Of a DNA stretch of 7,227 nucleotides, positions 1 through 6,815 are shown piece by piece. Numbering within the stretch: position 1 is the first letter of the stretch; each line of letters starts with the position of its first letter. A model generated the notes under the pieces. That model saw only the letters and a program-made list of their open reading frames with translations. It searched no databases and was not told the DNA's origin. Position numbers and translations under genes: made by a program. Origin of the DNA: Flavobacteriaceae bacterium (lineage in GTDB: Bacteria > Bacteroidota > Bacteroidia > Flavobacteriales > Flavobacteriaceae); the NCBI GenBank assembly GCA_030828025.1, contig JAURDG010000063.1:1-7227 (forward strand), in the 5' to 3' direction.

Positions 1-1
1 T

Positions 2-1312
2 CACAACTGGTATGGAGGGATTTCTAAATTTAAAATCAATACGGATAACTTCCGCTATGAAGTTGGCGTTGATTTACGTTCATATGCTGGCTACCACTAC
101 CGTGGAATAAGTGATTTCATCGGATTAGATGGTTTTATTAGTACAGCAAACGAACATGTTTATTCTAATGGTTCAAATGCTGGGCATATTGTTGCTACAG
201 CTTATGAATCTTCCCCGTTCAGGGATTTAGGCTTTAAGGATCCAAACAACACTCAGCGTAATTATAAAGGGAATGTTCGTTGGACAGGATTTAATGGATT
301 AATAGAATATACAGGTACAGAAAACTTCACTGCTGTTTTACAAGCAGGAACAAACTCGGTTACTTATTTCTCTAACCAATACTATTTTACTGAGCCAAAA
401 GGAGAGAGTCCTAAAGTTACAGTTAATGGTGGTTACTTAAAAGGAGGTGCTAGCTACCAACTTAACAGCAAGAGTAATTTGTTTGTTAATGCTGGATTTA
501 TTAAAAGGCCACCTGTTTTTGATGGCGTTTTTATTAATGCAGATTATGACTATGAACAGGCTGAAATTATTGAAAACGAAACCATTACATCTTATGAGTT
601 AGGATACAACTTTTTTGGCAAGAAAATTAAAGCAAAAGTTAATGCATATTCTACCACATGGGGAGACCGCTCATTTATAGATTATGCAGGTGTTGACCCA
701 AACCAAATTCGTACTGTATTTAGTGGAGTTGAACAAAATCATAAAGGAATTGAAGTTGAAGCTACTTGGTTTGCTACAGCGGACCTAAGAGTTAGTGGAT
801 CTCTATCTGCTGGTGATTGGAAATACACTAAAAACTTTAAAGGAATCTCAACAAACGCTGAAACTGGGGCTAGCCTTGGGAGCACAGGAACACTATATAT
901 GAAAGATGTGAAAATTGGAGATGCTGCTCAATTCACTACCTTTTTAGGGGCAAACTATTTTGTTAATGATGCGTTTTCTGTTGATGTAGATTGGCTTTCA
1001 TTTGATGGGTTATACGGTGATTTTGCTGTTACGGATAATGTATTTAAATCTGAAGATAATGATGGGGCTATAAAGTTGCCTTCATATAATATTATTGATT
1101 TAGGGGTTACGTATAGGACTTCATTGTTTGGAAATAACTTCCAAATTAGGGCAAACATTAATAACTTGTTTGACGAACAATATATCTCTCAAGCCAACAC
1201 AAATGTCCACGCTTCTGCTGGTGACCGCACTTGGAACGGAGTTAATGTTGCTAATGAAGTTTATTTTGGATATGGTACTACATATAACGTGCGTTTAAAA
1301 TACTCCTTTTAG
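2..1312 (+). CDS. TonB-dependent outer-membrane receptor, C-terminal part (5' end outside window)
   Basis: The frame is open from the left edge to the TAG at 1310-1312, giving 436 residues with no start, so this is the C-terminal half or so of a longer protein. It shows the texture of an outer-membrane beta-barrel: alternating short amphipathic strands rich in Tyr, Phe, Asn, Gly and Thr, a late NINNLFDEQY segment typical of the last strands of TonB-dependent receptors, and a terminal Phe (YNVRLKYSF) as expected for recognition by the barrel assembly machinery. The first visible part (VGVDLRSYAGYHYRGISD) resembles the barrel of Bacteroidota receptors that usually carry an N-terminal carboxypeptidase-like domain, but the plug and any such domain lie outside the window. 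Such receptors import a ligand across the outer membrane using TonB energy. The substrate cannot be read from this part. An internal TTG at 479 is in frame but is not a real start, because the barrel continues upstream of it. Confidence 0.9.
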   Translation, partial: HNWYGGISKFKINTDNFRYEVGVDLRSYAGYHYRGISDFIGLDGFISTANEHVYSNGSNAGHIVATAYESSPFRDLGFKDPNNTQRNYKGNVRWTGFNGLIEYTGTENFTAVLQAGTNSVTYFSNQYYFTEPKGESPKVTVNGGYLKGGASYQLNSKSNLFVNAGFIKRPPVFDGVFINADYDYEQAEIIENETITSYELGYNFFGKKIKAKVNAYSTTWGDRSFIDYAGVDPNQIRTVFSGVEQNHKGIEVEATWFATADLRVSGSLSAGDWKYTKNFKGISTNAETGASLGSTGTLYMKDVKIGDAAQFTTFLGANYFVNDAFSVDVDWLSFDGLYGDFAVTDNVFKSEDNDGAIKLPSYNIIDLGVTYRTSLFGNNFQIRANINNLFDEQYISQANTNVHASAGDRTWNGVNVANEVYFGYGTTYNVRLKYSF

Positions 1313-1342
1313 TATTCAAAAAACAAAACAATAGCATCATTG

Positions 1343-1375
1343 AAAAACCCTGCTGTTAACCAGCAGGGTTTTTTT
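1343..1375 (+). terminator. Rho-independent terminator after the TonB-dependent receptor
   Basis: A perfect 8-bp GC-rich stem (CCCTGCTG at 1348-1355, CAGCAGGG at 1361-1368) closes a 5-base loop and is followed by seven T (1369-1375). Five A at 1343-1347 can extend the stem into the T tract. It sits 30 bases past the receptor stop and only 13 bases before the next start codon, so it separates the two genes transcriptionally. Confidence 0.9.
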
Positions 1376-1388
1376 ATCTTCACGCATT

Positions 1389-2177
1389 ATGAAAAGTCTT
1401 TATGCTATCTTGCTTTTCCTCTTTTTGTCTTCTTGTGGTAAAGACGAAGTCACCCTCAAAAATGACAATACAGGTAATACCCTTTTAGAGCCTATTGCCT
1501 TTACTATTCCAGTAAGCCTACAGGACTATTACGAAGGCGTTTTCTTTACTTCAGATGCTAGTGCAAACATGTTGGTTGCGCAAAGCCATACACGCGCCAA
1601 ACACACCACAATTTTAACATATACACAGCGACATACCTATTTATACGACGCTGACGAAGATGCCACCAATCCCGATAATGTTATCTTAATTTATTCGGGG
1701 GAAAGTAGATACTGGAAGGAGTATGCATCGCCAGCAAATACCTACAACCCACAAACGTTTAATACCGAGCATGTATATCCTCAATCGAAGCTAAACACTG
1801 AAGAGGCAATAACCGATTTACACCATTTAAGGTCATGTGACGAAGATGTAAATGCCGACAAGAGCAATTTGCCTTTTATAGATGCATCTGGCGACTACAA
1901 AAGAGTAGGTTCAGGATGGTATCCGGGCGATGCATGGAAAGGTGATGTGGCGCGGATGGTGCTTTATCTAAATATTCGATATGATGAGGTCATTTCTGAT
2001 GTTGGTACCCTCGAGCTGTTCTTAAGATGGAATATTGAAGATCCCGTGTCTGCTTTCGAACAAAACAGAAACGACGTCATTGAAGCGGCTCAAGGGAATA
2101 GAAATCCGTTTATTGACAACCCCTATTTAGTAACCTTAATTTGGGGCGGTGATGCCGCAGAAAACACCTGGAATTAA
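1389..2177 (+). CDS. Endonuclease I family nuclease, predicted surface lipoprotein
   Basis: This 262-residue protein belongs to the endonuclease I family (EndA, Vvn and Bsn type, beta-beta-alpha-metal fold), secreted nucleases that cut DNA and sometimes RNA. Visible family motifs are NTEHVYP (125-131, His128 the likely general base), DLHHLRSCDEDVNADKSN (143-160, with the Asn expected to help hold the metal), KGDVARMVLYLNIRY (184-198), and the C-terminal E..RN...QGNRNPFIDNP (224-245). The N-terminus is a lipoprotein signal: Lys2, a hydrophobic stretch, then a lipobox ending at Cys16. Residues after the Cys (GKDE) match the Bacteroidota surface-export pattern, so the enzyme probably faces the outside. 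No Shine-Dalgarno is seen before the ATG. Its own promoter would have to lie in or near the upstream terminator; I could not identify it with confidence. The gene ends tail to tail with recJ, the two stop codons sharing TTAA at 2174-2177. Nucleic-acid scavenging or degradation of extracellular DNA is the inferred role. Confidence 0.9.
   Translation: MKSLYAILLFLFLSSCGKDEVTLKNDNTGNTLLEPIAFTIPVSLQDYYEGVFFTSDASANMLVAQSHTRAKHTTILTYTQRHTYLYDADEDATNPDNVILIYSGESRYWKEYASPANTYNPQTFNTEHVYPQSKLNTEEAITDLHHLRSCDEDVNADKSNLPFIDASGDYKRVGSGWYPGDAWKGDVARMVLYLNIRYDEVISDVGTLELFLRWNIEDPVSAFEQNRNDVIEAAQGNRNPFIDNPYLVTLIWGGDAAENTWN
1434..1448 (+). other. Lipobox cysteine and putative lipoprotein export signal (CGKDE)
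   Basis: Codons 16-20 of the nuclease encode Cys-Gly-Lys-Asp-Glu directly after the hydrophobic signal peptide. Cys16 is the predicted lipidated residue. The following X-Lys-(Asp/Glu)2 fits the lipoprotein export signal described in Capnocytophaga and other Bacteroidota, which directs lipoproteins to the outer face of the outer membrane. The match is seen in the sequence; surface display is inferred. Confidence 0.6.
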
Positions 2178-3871
2178 GCCTGTTCTACAATGTCTTTTAT
2201 GCGTAGCTGAACACGACTAGTTCCTTGCCAAATGTTTTCTTCCAAGGAAAAAGCAATCGTCAATGGTTTTTTGCTTTGGACTAAGTCTAGCTTGTCGCCT
2301 AAGCCAAACCCAATTGCATCAATTGGAGGTACTCCAGGTTGCAAAAAACAGGCTTTGAGGTGGTTATTGTCTTGCCCGACTTGTTTTGCATAGCCATTAT
2401 CCAAAACGCCTTCTGTGTAAAAAACGGGGCTTCTGTTTTCAGGACCAAAAGGCTCCATTTGTGTTAAAATACGCAACAGCTTGGGGGTAATTTCAGTTAG
2501 GGGAAGTGCAACATCCACCTCCAAGACTTCTTCTTTTAATTCTTGACTTAAGGTCTTTTGCACTGTTTGCTCAAAAGCGGCTTTAAACGCATGATAATCT
2601 TCTTCTTTTATGGTTACGCCTGCGGCGTATTTGTGTCCGCCAAACTGAATGATGTGCGCACGACAAGCATCTATAGCATGATATACATCAAACCCTCGAA
2701 TGGAACGCGCTGAAGCTGCTAATACTCCTTCAGCGGCTTTGGTAAACACCAAGGTTGGGCGATAAAAATTTTCGATAAGTCGAGATGCCACAATACCAAT
2801 AACTCCTTTGTGCCAATCGGGCGCATAAACAACTGTCGTTGCGCATGCTTCTTCGCCGTTTTGCTGTATTTGCTTTAGTGCCTGCTCCGTTATTTCTTGT
2901 TCTACTGCCCGCCTATCGGTATTAAATACTTCGATTTCTTGCGCTGCTTTTTTTGCCTGTTCTAGGTCTGTGCTGAGCAAAAGCTCAACGGCATACAGCC
3001 CATGCTTCATCCGACCAGCGGCATTAATCCGTGGTGCTATACCAAAAACAACATCCGAGATAATCTGAGGACTTGCCTTTTCACGCATCAGCGCTTTGAG
3101 CCCAGGTCTTGGCGCAGCATTAAGTTGTTGCAACCCCAAAAAACTTAGTGCTCTGTTCTCGCCCGTTATGGGGACGATATCTGCCGCAATGGCTACAGCC
3201 ACTAGGTCAAGGTACGGAACCAATTCCGCTACCGATTTACCTTGCTTTTGGGTAATTCCTTGAATTAACTTAAACCCAACACCACAACCACAGAGCTCTT
3301 TATACGGATAGGCACAATCCGTACGCTTGGGGTCCAAAACAGCTAAGGCTTTTGGCAGTTGATCACCAGGCGTATGATGATCACAAATGATAAAATCAAT
3401 CCCCAACGAATTGGCATAGGCAACCTGCTCGACCGCCTTTACGCCACAGTCAAGGGCGACAATACACCGAATGCCCGCTTGATGGGCAACATCTATTCCT
3501 TGCACAGACAGCCCATAACCTTCTTTGTAACGATCCGGAACATAGGGCGTAACAGTGACCCCCTGTGTGCGTAAAAAATGCGTGAACAAACCAACCGAAG
3601 CTGTGCCATCTACATCATAGTCGCCAAAGACCATGATGGATTGCTGGGCATCGATTGCCGTTTGGATACGCCCAACAGCCTTGTCCATATCGCACATTAA
3701 AAAAGGGTCGTGCAATTGCCCCAAATGCGGTCTAAAAAACGCTTTTGCCGCTTCAAATGTACCAATGCCCCGTTGCGCCAATAGCGTAGCCAAGATCTCG
3801 TCAACACCCAAACTGTCCATAAGTTGGGCAATGATATTGGTGTCGGGAATAGGTTTGGGTGTCCACTGCAT
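2174..3871 (-). CDS. recJ: Single-stranded-DNA-specific 5'-3' exonuclease RecJ
   Basis: The 565 residues match RecJ in length (E. coli 577) and domain order. RecJ degrades single-stranded DNA 5' to 3' with Mn2+ or Mg2+ in RecFOR recombination, mismatch repair and base excision repair. The DHH core shows motif I GDYDVDGTAS (83-92), DCG (141-143), the DHH triplet itself (164-166), and an Asp231 in the AADIVP stretch. GIAPRINAAGRM (277-288) precedes the DHHA1 domain with its GGHKYAAG motif (411-418). The C-terminal OB-fold region contains MEPFGPENRSPVF (472-484). All expected metal-binding motifs are intact, so it should be active. It is the last gene of a three-gene operon: its ATG follows the rsmI stop by one base (TGATATG), which suggests translational coupling. 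Its stop overlaps that of the convergent nuclease gene and I see no hairpin terminator there. Confidence 0.97.
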   Translation of the reverse strand: MQWTPKPIPDTNIIAQLMDSLGVDEILATLLAQRGIGTFEAAKAFFRPHLGQLHDPFLMCDMDKAVGRIQTAIDAQQSIMVFGDYDVDGTASVGLFTHFLRTQGVTVTPYVPDRYKEGYGLSVQGIDVAHQAGIRCIVALDCGVKAVEQVAYANSLGIDFIICDHHTPGDQLPKALAVLDPKRTDCAYPYKELCGCGVGFKLIQGITQKQGKSVAELVPYLDLVAVAIAADIVPITGENRALSFLGLQQLNAAPRPGLKALMREKASPQIISDVVFGIAPRINAAGRMKHGLYAVELLLSTDLEQAKKAAQEIEVFNTDRRAVEQEITEQALKQIQQNGEEACATTVVYAPDWHKGVIGIVASRLIENFYRPTLVFTKAAEGVLAASARSIRGFDVYHAIDACRAHIIQFGGHKYAAGVTIKEEDYHAFKAAFEQTVQKTLSQELKEEVLEVDVALPLTEITPKLLRILTQMEPFGPENRSPVFYTEGVLDNGYAKQVGQDNNHLKACFLQPGVPPIDAIGFGLGDKLDLVQSKKPLTIAFSLEENIWQGTSRVQLRIKDIVEQA

Positions 3872-3872
3872 A

Positions 3873-4565
3873 TCAAGTTCCTTCGATCACAAGCACAAAC
3901 TCTCCTTTTGGCGGATGCTCATTAAAATGGGTCAATACGTCTAAAAGTGTACCGCGAATGGTGTCTTCGAATTTTTTGGACAATTCTCGCGAAACCGAGA
4001 TATGCCGCCCTTCGCCAAAATGTTCCGCAAGTTGTGTAAGCGTTTTTACAAGCCGATGCGGCGACTCATACAACACTATCGTTCGTGTTTCTTGCGCCAG
4101 CGCATTCAAACGAGTCAATCGCCCTTTTTTTTGTGGCAAAAAGCCTTCAAAGCAAAACCTGTCTGATGGTAGTCCGCTTAGCGTAATGGCTGGTATGAGG
4201 GCTGTTGCGCCCGGCAAAGCGTGCACCGAAATACCTGCAGCGACACACGCACGAACCAACAAAAAGCCAGGATCTGAAATGCCCGGACTTCCAGCATCGG
4301 ACACCAACGCCATGTTTTTGCCTTGCGCCAATTCTGCAACAATATGAGGAAGGTGTTGATGTTCGTTGTGCATATGGTATGCGCGCATGGGCGTATTAAT
4401 GTTATAATGTTTGAGTAGCTTTCCCGAAGTTCGGGTATCCTCAGCAAGGATTAGATCTACGGCAGTTAAGGTTTCCACCGCCCGAAAAGTGAGGTCTCCG
4501 AGGTTTCCAATGGGCGTTGGCACCAGCCAAAGGCCACTAAAATCAATCTGTTCTTTGGTATCCAT
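3873..4565 (-). CDS. rsmI: 16S rRNA 2'-O-ribose C1402 methyltransferase RsmI
   Basis: This 230-residue SAM-dependent tetrapyrrole-methylase-fold enzyme methylates the 2'-hydroxyl of C1402 in 16S rRNA, in the ribosomal P site, affecting decoding fidelity. Diagnostic motifs are VPTPIGNLGD (15-24), AEDTR (41-45), HNEH (66-69), the glycine-rich SDAGSPGISDPG (89-100), LPGATA (117-122), SGLPSDRFCFEGF (130-142), YESPHR (166-171) and RELSKKFED (193-201). It ends at KGEFVLVIEGT, so it lacks the extra C-terminal domain found in E. coli RsmI (about 286 residues); short versions like this are usual in Bacteroidota as far as I know. The ATG directly abuts the TAA of the upstream gene (TAAATG on the minus strand), and recJ begins one base after its stop. 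The three genes are therefore almost certainly co-transcribed and probably translationally coupled. Confidence 0.96.
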   Translation of the reverse strand: MDTKEQIDFSGLWLVPTPIGNLGDLTFRAVETLTAVDLILAEDTRTSGKLLKHYNINTPMRAYHMHNEHQHLPHIVAELAQGKNMALVSDAGSPGISDPGFLLVRACVAAGISVHALPGATALIPAITLSGLPSDRFCFEGFLPQKKGRLTRLNALAQETRTIVLYESPHRLVKTLTQLAEHFGEGRHISVSRELSKKFEDTIRGTLLDVLTHFNEHPPKGEFVLVIEGT

Positions 4566-5012
4566 TTAGGCGGAATAGTTTTTTGAAATATGTGCGATAA
4601 ATGCAGCGACTTCATCTTCTTTATTGCTCCAATCGTAATCGGGTTTGACCATGCTATCAATAAACGCAGTTGCTTCATCTAGCGTTTCCTTGGAGCGCAA
4701 CACGGACATCACTCGCTTGTAGTCTGTATCATTTCCCTCAAAAAGCTGGGCAGTAAACGAGGAGCTTATTGTTTCAAAAGTAGCTTCCTCTACAGGGGCT
4801 AAAAGCATTTCTTCTAATGGGCTCGACGGGTTTTCTCTTGCCTGTGGAACAGGTGGCACGGGTATATTTTCCGTTTTGGAAAGCGCAACAATGGCTTGCG
4901 CTTTTTCTTGGATTTGCTCCAGATCCATTCGATTGCGGTTTCGCAAAATGTCGTGCGCAAGACTCATTAAAGCAGCTTCGGCAGCAATTTGAATAACTTT
5001 TTCTTTCTCCAT
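4566..5012 (-). CDS. Conserved-looking hypothetical protein, first gene of the rsmI-recJ operon
   Basis: The 148-residue product is acidic, has no signal peptide or membrane segment and is presumably cytoplasmic. I know no function for it. Residues 1-45 look like one or two amphipathic helices (MEKEKVIQIAAEAALMSLAH, then DLEQIQEKAQAIVAL). A Pro-rich linker follows (PVPPVPQ, 51-57) with an acidic stretch to about 80. A C-terminal block (about 86-148) contains SFTAQLFEGNDTDYKRV and FIDSMVKPDYDW. I have an impression that this C-terminal block, notably VKPDY plus an aromatic, recurs in flavobacterial proteins of unknown function, but cannot confirm it here. ATG 5012 is chosen because an in-frame ATG at 5114 would overlap the start of tdk, and because the sequence becomes protein-like only from MEKEK onward. 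Its TAA abuts the rsmI start with no gap, which ties its translation to rRNA methylation and recJ. Confidence 0.8.
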   Translation of the reverse strand: MEKEKVIQIAAEAALMSLAHDILRNRNRMDLEQIQEKAQAIVALSKTENIPVPPVPQARENPSSPLEEMLLAPVEEATFETISSSFTAQLFEGNDTDYKRVMSVLRSKETLDEATAFIDSMVKPDYDWSNKEDEVAAFIAHISKNYSA

Positions 5013-5016
5013 ATCT

Positions 5017-5043
5017 TTTGGCTGTCTAAATTTAATACTTTTG
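5017..5043 (+). promoter_or_regulatory. Putative Bacteroidota-type promoter for tdk-alr
   Basis: TACTTTTG at 5036-5043 fits the TAnnTTTG -7 element, with TTTG at 5017-5020 as a possible -33 element. The 15-base gap is shorter than the roughly 17-23 bases usually seen, so the upstream box is doubtful. Transcription would start near 5050, giving a leader of about 38 bases before the tdk ATG. Confidence 0.4.
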
Positions 5044-5071
5044 GATGGTTCCGACGCTATCAAAAAGTAAG

Positions 5072-5105
5072 CAAAAATACAAGAACGATGTTTCTCGAAA
5101 ACCAA
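5072..5105 (-). promoter_or_regulatory. Putative Bacteroidota-type promoter for the hypothetical-rsmI-recJ operon
   Basis: On the minus strand TATTTTTG (5079 down to 5072) fits TAnnTTTG, with TTG at 5105-5103, 23 bases upstream, as a possible -33 element inside the first codons of tdk. Transcription would begin around 5066 and leave a leader of about 55 bases. It would overlap the start of the divergent tdk gene. The motif match is visible; activity is inferred. Confidence 0.4.
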
Positions 5106-5711
5106 GTACAACATAACAGCTCTTTTGGATGGATTGAGGTCATCACGGGCTCTATGTTTTCGGGTAAAACCGAGGAACTCATCCGCCGACTAAAGCGAGC
5201 CAAATTTGCCAAGCAAAAGGTCGAAATTTTTAAGCCCGAAGTTGACAACAGGTATGATGATGAAAAGGTCATCTCGCACGATGCCAATGAGATTATTTCT
5301 ACAGCGGTGCCAGCAGCAGCCAACATTCGATTGTTAGCAGACGATTGTGATGTTGTAGGGATAGACGAGGCACAGTTTTTTGATGATGAAATTGTTCGTG
5401 TGTGCAATGACTTAGCCAACAAGGGTGTTCGCGTTATAGTTGCTGGTTTAGACATGGACTTTAAAGGCAACCCTTTTGGACCGATGCCACAATTGATGGC
5501 AACAGCCGAATATGTAACCAAAGTACATGCCATTTGTACCCGAACCGGCAGGCTTGCCCATTTTAGTTTCCGCAAAAACGATGATGACCGTTTGGTTATG
5601 TTGGGCGAAACAACAGAATATGAACCGTTAAGCCGAGCTGCTTTTTACCAAGCCACGGCAAAGGATGTTGCCCCTAAAGAAACGACTGCGAAAAAAAGTA
5701 AAAAAGCCTAG
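5088..5711 (+). CDS. tdk: Thymidine kinase (type II, Tdk)
   Basis: This 207-residue enzyme phosphorylates thymidine to dTMP with ATP in nucleotide salvage. It carries the P-loop GSMFSGKT (21-28), GIDEAQFF (91-98) with Glu94 the likely catalytic base, and the lasso-region GLDMDFKGNPFGPMP (120-134). The start at ATG 5088 gives the MFLENQV... N-terminus I associate with flavobacterial Tdk; in-frame codons farther upstream would run into the divergent promoter region. The structural zinc site of type II kinases normally uses two CxxC-like pairs. Here only Cys150 remains (AICTRTG), and the second pair is replaced (YEPLSRAAFY), so the zinc is probably absent. The tail is Lys-rich (AKKSKKA). It is the first gene of a likely operon, with alr starting 6 bases after its stop. 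Confidence 0.96.
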   Translation: MFLENQVQHNSSFGWIEVITGSMFSGKTEELIRRLKRAKFAKQKVEIFKPEVDNRYDDEKVISHDANEIISTAVPAAANIRLLADDCDVVGIDEAQFFDDEIVRVCNDLANKGVRVIVAGLDMDFKGNPFGPMPQLMATAEYVTKVHAICTRTGRLAHFSFRKNDDDRLVMLGETTEYEPLSRAAFYQATAKDVAPKETTAKKSKKA

Positions 5712-5717
5712 GGCATT

Positions 5718-6815
5718 ATGTGCGAAACAACTCTTGAAATTCACCTGCCCAACCTTAGGCACAACTATCAATTTTTACGAAAACAACTTGCTCCCGACAC
5801 CAAACTTTTGGCTGTGGTCAAAGCGTTTGCCTATGGCAGCGACGCCATTGCAGTGGCGCAATGTTTGGCCGAGCAAGGCGTGGATTACTTTGGTGTCGCC
5901 TATGTTCACGAGGGGGTACAGCTTCGTAAAGCAGGAATTACAAAACCGATTTTGGTGTTGCATCCCCAAGCACCAAACCTGAAAACGCTTATTGAATATA
6001 AGCTAGAACCAGGACTTTACAGCCAGCGCATTTTCGATGCTTTTCTAACGGCATTAAAACAAACAAAGCACGAGCATTACCCGATTCACCTTAAATTCAA
6101 TACGGGACTTAACAGGTTGGGGTTTTTGCCTGAGCAAGTCACGGAACTTGTATCACAAGTCAAGCAAAACAGCAAGCAGTTGCAGCTAAAAGGAGTGTAT
6201 TCCCATTTAGCAGCATCCGACGATTTAAAGGAAGACGCTTTTACCAAAGAACAGCTAAGCAAGTTTGCCACCATAGCAGCGCAGATAAAGACGACATACC
6301 CCAAAGCCCTTTTTCATCTACTAAATACTTCTGGCGTCATGCATTACTCTAGTGCGCAATACGACATGGTGCGCACGGGCATAAGCCTATATGGCTATGG
6401 AAACGCTCCCGAAGTGGATCGAGCATTAAAGCCTGTATTGACCTTAAAAACGGTGATTTCACAAATTCATTTTTTAACAAAAGGAGCTTCTTTGGGCTAC
6501 AACCGTGCTTTTGTGGCTAGTCGTGCGACCAGAACAGCAACACTACCCATAGGTCATGCTGATGGTATTGGACGTATTTTCGGCAACGGTAAGGGGTTTG
6601 TTTGGATTCATGGGCATAAAGCACCACTTCTAGGAAATGTGTGTATGGATATGATAATGGTTGATGTTACGGATATTGACTGCCAGGAAGGCGACGAGGT
6701 TCTTGTGATTGGGGCAGATGCAAGTGCAGAAAGCTTAGCCAACGCTGTAGGAACGATTTCGTATGAGCTTATTACGGGCCTTTCGCAGCGTATTCAACGA
6801 CGAATTATTGATTAA
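5718..6815 (+). CDS. alr: Alanine racemase, PLP-dependent
   Basis: The 365-residue enzyme interconverts L- and D-alanine, supplying D-Ala for peptidoglycan. The N-terminal TIM barrel has the PLP lysine Lys35 in AVVKAFAYG, LKFNTGLNRLGF (125-136, with Arg133 and Lys126 at the positions of the family's Arg and carbamylated Lys), HLLNTSG (200-206) and RTGISLYG (219-226). The C-terminal beta domain has the second catalytic base Tyr261 (LGYNRAF), PIGHADGIGR (277-286) and GNVCMDMIMVDVT (306-318). Two entry-channel tyrosines known from the Geobacillus enzyme appear to be His280 and Gln357 here, an alignment made by eye. The protein is free-standing; many Bacteroidota also have a MurF-Alr fusion, not seen in this window. 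It follows tdk by 6 bases with no room for a promoter, so it is very likely co-transcribed with tdk. Start: the ATG just after the tdk stop gives the standard N-terminus for the family. Confidence 0.97.
   Translation: MCETTLEIHLPNLRHNYQFLRKQLAPDTKLLAVVKAFAYGSDAIAVAQCLAEQGVDYFGVAYVHEGVQLRKAGITKPILVLHPQAPNLKTLIEYKLEPGLYSQRIFDAFLTALKQTKHEHYPIHLKFNTGLNRLGFLPEQVTELVSQVKQNSKQLQLKGVYSHLAASDDLKEDAFTKEQLSKFATIAAQIKTTYPKALFHLLNTSGVMHYSSAQYDMVRTGISLYGYGNAPEVDRALKPVLTLKTVISQIHFLTKGASLGYNRAFVASRATRTATLPIGHADGIGRIFGNGKGFVWIHGHKAPLLGNVCMDMIMVDVTDIDCQEGDEVLVIGADASAESLANAVGTISYELITGLSQRIQRRIID

Noticed and set aside
2..1312. Lower GC content in parts of the receptor gene as a sign of horizontal transfer
   Set aside because: Blocks I counted by eye range from about 27% to 47% GC within the receptor, overlapping the housekeeping genes (one alr block about 47%). 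This is too variable to support transfer, and surface receptor genes are often AT-rich.
1389..2177. Receptor plus nuclease as a dedicated DNA-uptake locus
   Set aside because: A strong terminator separates them, the receptor substrate is unknown and no SusD-like partner or competence gene is present in the window. The adjacency may be chance.
3633..4347. Plus-strand open frames opposite recJ and rsmI
   Set aside because: They lie fully antisense to two well-recognised genes, show no family features and look like shadows of the minus-strand coding frames.
4989..5087. Upstream extension of tdk to a TTG at 4989 (33 extra residues)
   Set aside because: The extra sequence is not family-like, it covers the divergent promoter region and overlaps the start of the minus-strand hypothetical gene; ATG 5088 gives the expected Tdk N-terminus.
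5013..5114. Upstream extension of the 148-residue hypothetical protein to an ATG at 5114
   Set aside because: It would overlap the first codons of tdk and adds a low-quality segment unlike the charged helical N-terminus that begins at 5012.
5691..5697. A7 run near the end of tdk as a programmed frameshift site
   Set aside because: A -1 shift reaches a stop at once, a +1 shift leads into a non-protein-like frame over alr, and the run lies in the disordered Lys-rich tail. It is more simply explained by Lys codons.
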